Source: Dimargaris cristalligena | Taxonomy: Eukaryota; Kickxellomycota; Dimargaritomycetes; Dimargaritales; Dimargaritaceae | Direction: 5' to 3' | DNA: 13,315 bases | Assembly: GCA_027576995.1 (NCBI GenBank) | Contig: JANBQC010000695.1 | Coordinates: 1-13,315 of the forward strand | Shown here: positions 1 through 7,629 of the stretch, in pieces | How the letters are laid out: each line of letters opens with the position of its first letter | Position numbering within the stretch: position 1 is the first letter of the stretch | Made by a program: the position numbers and the translations under genes | Notes under the pieces: model-generated | Told to the model about the DNA's origin: nothing | Databases searched by the model: none | The model's input: the letters and a program-made list of their open reading frames with translations, nothing else

Positions 1-424
1 GGGGCATACTTCCGATAAGTGCGAAAAATAGATAAAAAATAAAAGTAGGTAAAAAATGTGGTAAGTTCACCACACCCACTATCCCACTGATTGGTTTCTC
101 TGTTCCTGCTAAGCTTTTCTATGTGCTTAGTCTATTCCAATTGGTTTATAGTTCTATCACATGCATAAGTCATCATGTTAATGACTAATCCATTATTTCC
201 CTCTAATACTTCCTATATTTCCCCTCTGATAAAAACTATAAATAAACCCCTTGTCCATCCCCTTACTTCCTAGACATTGTTATCTAATCCCTTTAACCCC
301 CTTGTAGAATACTAATACCATCTTGGCTTTGGGTGACTATTAGCTAGTACTCAGTTTACTCTCTGTTCTCCTTTTTCCTTGCACTCAGCAAAAGTCCCTT
401 TTGGTTACCTTAGTTTCAGGTACT
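1..424. other. AT-rich DNA with no recognised gene
   Basis: No open frame of useful length and no RNA gene is visible here. The stretch is C+T-leaning on the + strand and carries a TATA-like site followed by AATAAA-like sequence near 235-245 (ctataaataaacccc). It ends where the first family B repeat begins. It may be older, unrecognisable repeat DNA, but I see no second copy of it in the window. Confidence 0.4.
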
Positions 425-987
425 TGTCACACAGGTTAACTACACTTAGTCCATTAAGAGTCCTGAGAATAGGCTTCTAATGGTAGGTGGGGCTTAGACT
501 TGGCCAAGTGGGCTACTAGTGTTAGGATGGGGGTGTAGTACTAACTAATAAAGGAGAATGCAGGTAAATGTTAGGGACATGCAGCAGGCACACTTACTAG
601 TTAGTACAAGGGGGGTGAGCATATATAGAGTTTATTAGGGTAAACTAAGGGGTAGGAATAAGCTGAGGAATTGAACCAGTCCCAGGAGGGCCTAGTTATA
701 TATACACGGAGATGGCTCCAGAGGGAGGTCCCAAGGGAAATACTACTATGACTAAGGTGTGGATAAGTAAAGAATCTGACTGGATGGCTTTGCATTGGGA
801 AGAGTCTTGGATTAGCAAGCTGAGTATTTGGAGTGCAAAGTGTTGGGGTTGAATGAGTGGGGTTACATAATAAAGGATGACCCCATAGTACTGGGGGTGA
901 CTATGGGAGGGTCAATATGGTGCTATAAGGTGAAAATAGGATGGGTAATTGTTAGGTCTGGATCAAGTTGGATTAGGAGGGCTGACA
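425..987. mobile_element. Solo LTR-like repeat, family B, copy 1
   Basis: This 563-bp unit is homologous over its whole length to 3637-4185. Shared landmarks in the same order include ataggcttctaatggtagg, cttggccaagtgg and gcagcaggcacacttact. It starts TGTCACAC and ends GGCTGACA, so it has the TG...CA ends of an LTR. Its flanks are GTACT (420-424) and GTGCT (988-992), a 5-bp target-site duplication with one mismatch. No internal retroelement genes adjoin it, so it is best read as a solo LTR left by recombination. Orientation is uncertain; a TATAAATA/AATAAA pair in copy 2 favours the minus strand. It has diverged clearly from copy 2, so it is old. Confidence 0.7.
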
Positions 988-1269
988 GTGCTAACTAAAC
1001 TTTTACCTAGTTTTGCCTAATTCAGTACCTCACTGGTATATTCCCAATCCTAAGATATAGATGTTAGATCTAATTAAGATCCCAGAATAATGTGGAAGAC
1101 CACTTATAAACTAGGTGTTTATTTATATCTCATTTATCTGGATTTGTTTAGATTAGATGTTCCTTTAATAACAGTTTAATTAATACCAACTACTATAGTT
1201 CTGATGTCATCATATTGCATATTGATGGGGGGTCATATAGGTGAAGTGTATGCTTCTTTAATACGGAAG
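988..1269. other. AT-rich spacer
   Basis: Nothing gene-like is seen between the family B repeat and the family C repeat. The DNA is AT-rich with stops in all frames. Confidence 0.4.
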
Positions 1270-1405
1270 AAATTCAAACCAGCTGTATAAGGTTTTACAT
1301 AATACATGTGTGGGTGAATACATGTGAGAATATCTTTTAACCAGTAATATTAGCCTCATCTAATGGATTTTTCATTATATAGCCTAAATGAACTTCTCCC
1401 ATATA
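1270..1405 (+). repeat. Dispersed repeat, family C, copy 1
   Basis: This stretch is a direct, imperfect repeat of 4590-4729. Shared blocks in order are ctgtataag.ttttaca, ccagtaatatt, cctcatc, ttcattatatagcct and aacttct.ccatat. The homology stops sharply on the right: copy 1 continues into atactcaag while copy 2 continues into unrelated GC-richer DNA. No TG...CA ends or target duplications are obvious, so the element type is unknown. It may be a fragment of a larger element. Confidence 0.65.
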
Positions 1406-1711
1406 CTCAAGTTTATGCCTACCAGGCTACATTCTCAGTTAGTGTAAGTCTTGTATTTGTTGGCTACCTGGCTGTATAAAGGGTAGGGCAGATTACATTA
1501 AGGATCAAATATAATTTTGGTAAATAAGAGGGATGGGGAAAAAAGCTGGTAAGAGAGAATTGGATGTTGGTGTGGAGTGGAAAACATTATATTGATGAAA
1601 CCAAGAGTTTTGATTTTTTAAAAAAAAACCTAATAAGTATGTTGGAATATATTAGGAGGACAGTAATTTACATAACCAGTATTAAGTGGAATTCATGCTC
1701 AAAATAGTTTT
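1406..1711. other. AT-rich spacer downstream of tRNA-Asp
   Basis: No gene is visible. The stretch contains a T6A8 run near 1615-1628. It lies on the 3' side of the minus-strand tRNA-Asp gene and separates it from repeat C. Confidence 0.4.
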
Positions 1712-1723
1712 AAAAAATTAAAA
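1712..1723 (-). terminator. RNA polymerase III terminator of tRNA-Asp
   Basis: On the minus strand a T4 run (1720-1723) begins 8 nt after the mature tRNA 3' end, and a T6 run (1712-1717) follows as a back-up. Runs of four or more T are the normal Pol III stop signal. Confidence 0.7.
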
Positions 1724-1730
1724 GAATTAA

Positions 1731-1802
1731 CTCTCCAACAGGGAATTGAACCCTGGTCTTCCGCGTGACAGGCGGAGATACTTACCACTATACTATTGAA
1801 GA
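1731..1802 (-). tRNA. tRNA-Asp (anticodon GTC)
   Basis: The minus strand folds as a complete 72-nt cloverleaf. The acceptor stem TCTTCAA pairs with TTGGAGA (one G-U pair) and the discriminator base is G, as in eukaryotic tRNA-Asp. The anticodon stem TCCGC/GCGGA carries loop CTGTCAC, with GTC at 1767-1769. The T stem CAGGG/CCCTG carries TTCAATT. The A box (TAGTATAGTGGTAAG) and B box (GGTTCAATTCC) of a Pol III internal promoter are present. There is no intron and no encoded CCA. It decodes GAC/GAU. Its 5' flank carries an LTR-like end 18 bp away (1821). Confidence 0.95.
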
Positions 1803-1820
1803 CTCATATTTTTATTATAA

Positions 1821-2596
1821 TGTTGGGCAATATAAATAGTAATAAAATATAAATATAATAGAAATAATACCCTCAGGTACTCGAAAATAACTAAAACAAA
1901 CTCAAACTTCCGCAGAAGTGCTATCTGGTGAATTCTTCAGCCTCGACTAAAAAGTTGTGTTTATTGATAAGATATTCCACCGAGTATTTATACTAAAACT
2001 CGGGGATTATAAATTGGCAGATGTTTAAAAGACTAAAGAACTAAACTCCGGCTAAATAAAAGGATTAGACTCATTTGTATAACCAAAACAAAAGGAAAGA
2101 CAAGGGTCTTCGAATTATATCATTGGTTAAATATGGTAAACCATTCGTTGGTATTACCAAAACAATAGTGAAAAAGGGAGACTTCGAAATAATAATTGGA
2201 TGAATAAAAAAGGTTATACTCATTGGTATAACCAAAACAACAGCATAAAAAAGATACTCAGACTAATAATTGGTTAGGGCTAAAGTTATACCCATTGGTA
2301 TAACCAAAACAAAGGTATAAAAGGTATAAATGAACTTATAATAGGTCAAAGGAATGGCTGATACTCATTGAAAGAGTACAGCAAGGGTATAAATGTAATA
2401 CTTGGAAAAATAATCCAATCAACAAGAAATATATAAACGTTGTATGACAATAACAACTATAAAAAGGGAAAACTTAGGCTAACAGCGCCAATTCCTTGAC
2501 TAATCACCTAAATATGGATGGTGGTTTCAATTAAAAGGGTAAAAATAAATAGGGCAATGCCCAATACTACTATAGCCATTTGGCTATATCACAACA
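1821..2596 (-). mobile_element. Probable solo LTR (family D) just upstream of tRNA-Asp
   Basis: Read on the minus strand, the unit would start TGTTG at 2596 and end in ...GCCCAACA at 1821, giving TG...CA ends with a 5-bp inverted match. A TATAAATAC box (1984-1992) is followed 19 bp on by AATAAA (1960-1965), and about 140 bp later by the 3' end. This is the same promoter/poly(A) layout as the well-supported family A LTRs. The left end is the best supported because it sits 18 bp from the tRNA 5' end, the spacing expected of Pol III-targeting elements. The far end is uncertain: 2484 (ggctaaca) is an alternative. I found no target duplication and no second copy, so this remains a hypothesis. Confidence 0.35.
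2063..2330. repeat. Imperfect ~74-bp tandem repeat with palindromic core
   Basis: Four diverged units recur at 72-75 bp spacing. Each carries a core close to cattggtataaccaaaacaa, with the ACCAAAACA part at about 2082, 2156, 2231 and 2303. The core contains the small palindrome TTGGT-ATA-ACCAA. Weaker echoes lie on either side (about 1985-2003 and 2365-2385). The array falls in what would be the U3 part of the proposed family D LTR, where repeated enhancer-like blocks are common in retroelements. Confidence 0.6.
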
Positions 2597-2607
2597 ATTT
2601 TATATTT

Positions 2608-3083
2608 TGTTGTGGCCGGACTAGAATGCTCTTAGTAACCCTATTAATTCCTACATTTAACTTTCTTCGGTCTCGGACCTTCCCTCCAAAAAAGGACGGA
2701 CTCTAAGAGCTTTTTAATTTCTCTAGGAATCAAATCATTATTTCCAGTATATTTATTCAATTCTTTATATTCTATCAGAGTGGTAGACTTTCTGACCACA
2801 TACCTCGGTGACACAATGACCTCTCATTGAGGAGCTATGTAGTTATAGTAGTAATAATTAGTAACAATTGATATATATAATCTGGCCGCTCCCCACAGGG
2901 TGAATAGCAATTCCTCTCCTAACTCCAACTTTCTTATTTTCTTATTTTCTTTAAAACAAGTAATCATTATAACTAGGGTCGTACTGGAAACTACCTGTGA
3001 CTATTATTAATAAATTATCACTTATCTATATTTACCACCTATAATTTAATACATTTCCTTATTTGGACGTGAGTGGCACAACA
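2608..3083 (+). mobile_element. Possible solo LTR (family E)
   Basis: This 476-bp unit starts TGTTGTGGCC and ends GGCACAACA. The ends are inverted copies apart from one extra G, and they resemble the family A ends (TGTTGTGG...CCACAACA). It holds TATATATAA near 2871 and AATAAA at 3009-3014. The last two bases overlap the first two assigned to the next family A LTR, so one boundary may be off by a few bases. No target duplication was found and no other copy is present, so support comes from the termini alone. The 62-codon open frame at 2518-2706 crosses its left edge and is not a gene. Confidence 0.4.
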
Positions 3084-3481
3084 TTATGGTAGGACCTGAG
3101 ACTACTTAGTTAACCATAGTATTCCCTTTTCAATCACATTCTATTTTTATATCCTTTATCAGTGAAGTTCTGATTTATCATTATATAGCCTTGCAATATC
3201 ATAGCAAGTGAGAGATAAATCAAATACCACTCGCATTTATATTTGATATCATCATTAGCCAGATATATTCGTAAACTCTTCATTATTTATTAATTCAAGC
3301 AGTAATACTACATAGGTGGGCCTTCAACCACTTCCTAAGTATAAATACCTTCAGGAATTGCAGCTCTTAATAAAACATCTCATTTTTTCACTCTTCTGAA
3401 TTGTACTGGAAATTCTGCCTACAGTCATCTTAGGTTCAATTTTACTACATCTTTAAAATTTGACTGTAAGGTATTCATGCC

Positions 3482-3513
<32 letters not shown>

Positions 3514-3537
3514 TAGTCACTCTACCACACCACAACA
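3082..3537 (+). mobile_element. Solo LTR, family A, copy 1
   Basis: Homologous over its length to the minus strand of 11953-12372, including an exact 48-bp inverted match (3231-3278 against 12184-12231). It ends CCACAACA like its sister copy. Its start has decayed to CATTATGG where the sister has TGTTGTGG. TATAAATACC (3340-3349) is followed 20 bp later by AATAAA (3369-3374), which gives a promoter and poly(A) signal for + strand transcription. It is longer than the sister (456 against 420 bp), largely because of an expanded ATT run at 3482-3512. No target duplication is visible. No internal element genes adjoin it. Confidence 0.8.
3482..3512. repeat. (ATT)n microsatellite
   Basis: About ten uninterrupted TAT/ATT triplets lie inside the 3' part of the family A LTR. 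The sister copy at 11953-12372 has only about three triplets at the same place, so the run expanded after insertion. Confidence 0.9.
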
Positions 3538-3542
3538 ATTTT

Positions 3543-3636
3543 TATTATAGTAGGACCTGAGACCACTTAGTCATTCCTAGTAAACTACAGTATTCCCTTA
3601 TTAATTGCATTCTATTTTTATATCCTTTTATCAGTG
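3543..3636 (+). mobile_element. Truncated LTR, family A, copy 2
   Basis: This is the first ~94 bp of a second family A LTR in direct orientation. It begins TATTATAGTAGGACCTGAG where copy 3 has TGTTGTGGTAGGACCTGAG. It runs through the A/T-rich block tctatttttatatccttttatcagtg and then stops exactly where the family B repeat starts. It lies only 5 bp (ATTTT) after the end of copy 1. The rest of the LTR does not reappear beyond the B repeat, so this is a truncation and not a simple nested insertion. Confidence 0.7.
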
Positions 3637-4185
3637 TGTTGCCTGGGTTAACTACTCTTAGTCTGTCAAGAGTCCCAGGGATAGGCTTCTAATGGTAGGC
3701 AGGGCTTAGGCTTGGCCAAGTGGCTACTACCATTAGGGTGGGATCAGTACTAACCAATAAGGGATGAGTGCAGGCTAATGCAAGGGATGTGCAGCAGGCA
3801 CACTTACTGGCTAATGCAATAGGTGAGTGTATAGGGAGTTTATTGAGGTAAACTATGGGGGTAAGAAATAAGCTCAGGAACTGAACTGGTCCCAGAGGGG
3901 CCCAGTTATTTATACATGGGGACCACTCATAATGAGGGGTCCCTAAGGGAATGGGATGACTAAAGAAGAGGTGAGGGTCAGTGTCTTAACCAGGTGGGCT
4001 TACTCTTAGGAGACTCTCACTGATAGAGGAGGGTTGTTGGATCAGCCAGTGGAGTATTGCATGAGAAGTATTGGGGCCTGGTCATAGTGGGTTATATAGC
4101 AAGAGGAGAGTACTATGGTGCAATAAGGCAAGATCAGACAGGACAATCAGTATTCTGTATTTAGGGAGGATTAGGTGGGCTAACA
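3637..4185. mobile_element. Solo LTR-like repeat, family B, copy 2
   Basis: This 549-bp homologue of 425-987 starts TGTTGCC and ends GGCTAACA, which gives TG...CA with near-inverted termini. On the minus strand TATAAATAAC (3905-3914) precedes AATAAA (3839-3844) by about 60 bp, so transcription may run leftwards. The flanks CAGTG (left) and ATTCA (right) do not match, so rearrangement after insertion is likely, in keeping with the truncated family A copy on its left. No coding capacity is evident. Confidence 0.7.
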
Positions 4186-4427
4186 ATTCATGATAATGGC
4201 CATGTGCTATGATAGCTTTATACTGATATTCTGGTTTTTATAATGAGATTCTGGATTATTTATAACAATCAATTTACAACCTTAGTTTGAGGAGCCCTCT
4301 TCCTGCAATGGAAAGCAATTTTTTGTTCATAATTCCTATTTTCTTCTCAATTACCACTATCATAAATAAAAACTAAAAATATATACTTTTCCTCAAAAAC
4401 ACAAAGATATTAAATACTTTTTCTTCA
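4186..4427. other. AT-rich DNA after family B repeat
   Basis: No gene is seen. No clear primer-binding site (TGG...) follows the repeat directly. The stretch leads into a short Pro/Ser-rich open frame. Confidence 0.35.
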
Positions 4428-4595
4428 ATGTCATGCCTCCCCATTCATTCCTCTGGACCTAGCATCCCACCTTCGTCTGGCCCGGGTACACCACCATCCA
4501 TGCCCCAGTGCTCTGTACCTGAGCAGGGCATACCAACTGCTATGCCAAGTCCTAGCAGTGAATTGGATAACCCTAATGCCAATACATATGGGTGA
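4428..4595 (+). pseudogene. Short Pro/Ser-rich open frame, possible gag remnant
   Basis: A 55-codon frame opens at ATG 4428 and closes at TGA 4593. The protein is Pro, Ser and Gly rich (PSIPPSSGPGTPPSMP is typical) and its DNA is clearly GC-richer than the sequence on either side. It ends within a few bases of the left edge of the family C repeat, as if C had cut it off. Such low-complexity N-termini are common in retroelement gag proteins, and the family B LTR lies 240 bp upstream, but no diagnostic motif is present. I do not recognise the protein. A chance open frame is possible. Confidence 0.2.
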
Positions 4596-4729
4596 ATATC
4601 AACCCAACTGTATAAGATTTTACACAATATGTGTATGGGATAATATGTGGGAGAATAACTTTTGACCAGTAATATTTACCTCATCAAATAGATTATTCAT
4701 TATATAGCCTGGATAAACTTCTGCCATAT
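4590..4729 (+). repeat. Dispersed repeat, family C, copy 2
   Basis: Direct imperfect repeat of 1270-1405 with the same block order (aactgtataagattttaca, gaccagtaatattta, cattatatagcct). Its right edge is abrupt: after ccatatt the sequence changes to GC-richer unique DNA. Confidence 0.65.
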
Positions 4730-5350
4730 TAAATCGTCGGTCTCTGGTCAATTTAGCGAATGGGCTAGTCCCGAACTCCGGGATAATCTCCGCCTGGCCT
4801 CATTTAGCCTCTCCTCTGGACGGAATATACCAATGGGAGGCTATTCATCCATCACCAAAGGAAACCCCATTGGCCCATCCTCTTCTATACATTCGATTTA
4901 CGGTCTTGTTCGTACTATCAGCCGCAAAGTCTTGAAAGGGGATACCCAACTGACGAGCCTAATAGTGTATGGATAAGATGGATCACCCCTATGGTTTTAA
5001 CTCCACTCTATAGAGTCCTACAAGCTTGACTACCACGATGTCCTTGGACAAGCCTGGGCCTATAAAGGACTGAGGGTATATGCTATATACACCAATAAAC
5101 ACACGTCTACGTCACCCCCGACGCCCGGCCGATTTTCCATGCAGATGCTATATCTTCTATTGGATAGAGTGACTGTGATTTCTATTTAGATCGCTCCAGG
5201 TTGTGGTGGTCATTTTTACACATACCATATATATATATATATATAGTACAAAGAAGACCAGTTCCGCGGAATCTAATCTAAGAAATATAGTTTAAAGCGG
5301 GATGTGATCGAGAATACATTAAAGCTGATGCTGATTCAAAGGCATGAAAT
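4730..5350. other. Unique GC-richer spacer, no convincing gene
   Basis: Base composition rises here relative to the repeat zone. One + strand frame is free of stops from after the TAA in ggataaactt (about 4711) to a TGA near 4935, roughly 70 codons, but it has no ATG near its start and no recognisable motif. A perfect 8-bp inverted repeat CCAATGGG (4830-4837)/CCCATTGG (4866-4873) could form a hairpin. It may be a decayed gene or a regulatory spacer. Confidence 0.3.
5227..5245. repeat. (AT)n microsatellite
   Basis: About nine to ten uninterrupted AT dinucleotides lie between cataccat and agtacaaag. Confidence 0.9.
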
Positions 5351-5369
5351 TGTCCCTAATTTTGCGCAG

Positions 5370-5885
5370 GTAATATTGGGTGAATGAAGGAGGAAGGGGA
5401 TATGGTGGATGTACGAACGAGTATCATTCCAGAGGATGGGGTGATTGGTAGTTGGGTAACCACCACAATTATAGGACCGAAATGGAGGGCAGATCTAATA
5501 GAATCCAAGGTATTTCTGGGGGGAGGCCCATGACCCGAAAGGGGCCAGCGGTGTGTAGCGAGCAAAGAACGGAAAGACGCCCCTTAATCGGTATAGTATG
5601 GGGACGGTTCTGGTTATTTTTCGCTTGAAAGAGGGCGTGTGGCTATTTTCGGATAGCGGGACTCAGCAAAGGGGATTAGATATAAAGGGGGCGAGATGTA
5701 AGTTAAGGGGAGAGTGTATAAGGGACAGACAAACGAGCGCGGACTGGAAAAAGATCGGACGCAGTGGAAGCGGTGCTGGCTTTGGTAGTGGTGTGGGCGA
5801 CGGCTACACAAAGCAAGCGCGCCATGAGAGTTGGAATACTGAACCTAAACGGGGAATATCCATGGGCCTTGTAGGAGGGATATAA
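5370..5885. other. Purine-rich (+ strand) stretch
   Basis: The + strand is dominated by A and G (runs such as gaaggaggaaggggat and aaggggattagatataaaggggg). Short open frames exist on both strands (for example 5598-5885 on +), but they lack recognisable domains and follow the composition bias. If this is a transcribed leader, its pyrimidine-rich sense strand would be the minus strand, the mirror image of the stretch upstream of the sirtuin. Confidence 0.4.
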
Positions 5886-6119
5886 TAGTTAAGTTGTATT
5901 ACCACTTGCTCGAATATCCACCAACCCGCTGCCGACTCCAACATATGCCTAGTATTTCCGGATGCCGATCCCACGCACACATTGCCCCACATACTCGACT
6001 GTCCCGATATTGTCGCTGAACAGCTAGCTACTAACAGACCTATTCATTAGGTAGATGATAGGTGGTTATTCCCGTCATATTAAATACTATATACCGCACA
6101 CACCGACTAACTAACAACC

Positions 6120-7629
6120 TACTACTTACTACTACTATACTACCCACCTTGCTGACCTCGCACATTCCCCACTCATACCTCTCTCTCTTCTCTAATTCTA
6201 TTCTATATTATTTTATTCTATTATACCCTTTCTTATTCGTTCCTTTCACTGCCTTGGTATCGTGCATGCGTTCCATTCTTCTCCGATCCGTGCGCGTCCA
6301 TCCTGTAACCCCGGCCGGCCCCCCTTTCCCTTTTCTACTTCCTGTACCTCGAAGCGGCTCTGCCATTCTTGGGAAGGCCCCACTCGTGCGTATCCTCTCG
6401 TGCTCATCGTCCTATACTACCTACTCCTCTCCTCACTCAGCTCCTCTTTTGTTACCCTCCCCACACTCGTCTATCACTGAGCACCACCTCGCCAGCTTCG
6501 TAGTGCCCCCCGTCTTCGTTTTCAGCTTTGCCCTGGTTACCCACCCCTCTTCTACACTCACCCAATCTCGTCACCTCCCCCGCCAACCATGTTTTAGATA
6601 GAGTATTGCCTTCTCCCTTTCCCACTTCCTTCCTTCACTGGTTTCAAATCATACCTTATTCTCTATTTGCCCCGCTTTGTTATACTTTCTCGCTTCCTCC
6701 TTTATTATTAGGTATACCCTCAGCGAGTTTATTTAGGGCACCTTGTCTCGCTTATCCCTCTAGGCCCACCCCCCCTTGACATTGCCTGGTTTTCGGTCGA
6801 CTCCCTTGGCCCTTCCAGCCCGCTATACCTTTATTAGCGTAGTACCCGAATACGAAGCACCCCGTGAATTCCAAGCCGCCTCGCCCATTTTACCAGTCCC
6901 TGCACTCCCCCCCTCCCGTCTGGTGTGGCTACAATTTATTTGGTGGTATATTCACCCTACTCACTTCCCCCCTGTTTAGGATTATTTTTTTTGTCCCACC
7001 ACCTTTGCCGTAGTGTGTGCACCCTCCTTCTCCCCCAAGAAGCCGGTTCTAATTATCCATGCTAGCCATAGAGTAGCGTGTGTTATAATAGTACCTGAAC
7101 TGTCCGTATCACTGCTGCCCTTCTGCTCCATTCTCAGCCTCTGTGGTGATTTTAAATCTATGTGAAACGCCCGCCAAAGCACACTGTTTTATACATCATC
7201 ATCTCCTCCCCTTTTTCCTCTTCATACACACCCGCTCGCGCTCTCTAGGCCGTCGATTCACTCCTTACTTGCTGACCCCTATCCAGCACGTGATCGTATT
7301 TACTTTTTGGGTGTCTAGAGCCATTTCGCTGGTTGCACACACCCTTCTCTGTCACTGTTGCTAATGTTTACCCTTGGCTCCTTTTCCCCCCCAACCGTTG
7401 TTGATTTGTTGCCCGTTTACGCCTCCAGGAATGTTTATTTATTCCTCCTATATTAACTAGCCTCGTCTTCGCCGCTGTTTACCGCTGCTTTATTCTGTAT
7501 TTATTGCTTATCCTCTTCCCCTTCGATATCCCTTTTTATATTACACGCTCTCTTTCCATACCGTATCTCTCTTTATCGAATACTTCGTAACACATAGCCC
7601 CCTGCTCCATTGCTAGAACTGTGAGCTCC
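6120..7629 (+). promoter_or_regulatory. Long pyrimidine-rich region upstream of the sirtuin gene
   Basis: About 1.5 kb of C/T-dominated + strand leads directly to the sirtuin start codon. Stop codons need purines, so several overlapping frames stay open (for example 6062-6601, 6528-6779 and 7143-7364). Their products are just Ser, Leu, Pro, Phe and Thr, as the composition dictates, and I do not call them genes. CT-rich tracts upstream of start codons are common in fungal promoters and 5' leaders. I infer that promoter and leader lie here but cannot place the transcription start. Confidence 0.4.

Noticed and set aside
2063..2330. CRISPR array
   Set aside because: The units are diverged over their whole 74-bp length with no constant repeat/variable spacer pattern, and the setting is a eukaryotic nuclear genome.
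3543..4300. Simple nesting of the family B LTR inside family A copy 2
   Set aside because: The missing part of family A does not resume after 4185 and no target duplication flanks the B copy, so truncation or rearrangement fits better.
6062..6979. Overlapping open frames (6062-6601, 6262-6480, 6528-6779, 6776-6979) as genes
   Set aside because: The DNA is pyrimidine-rich, which removes stop codons in several frames at once. The products are composition-driven Ser/Leu/Pro/Thr strings without domains.
7621..7629. Extending the sirtuin start to GTG at 7621
   Set aside because: Nuclear fungal genes start at ATG. The first in-frame ATG is 7630, and only three codons separate the two.
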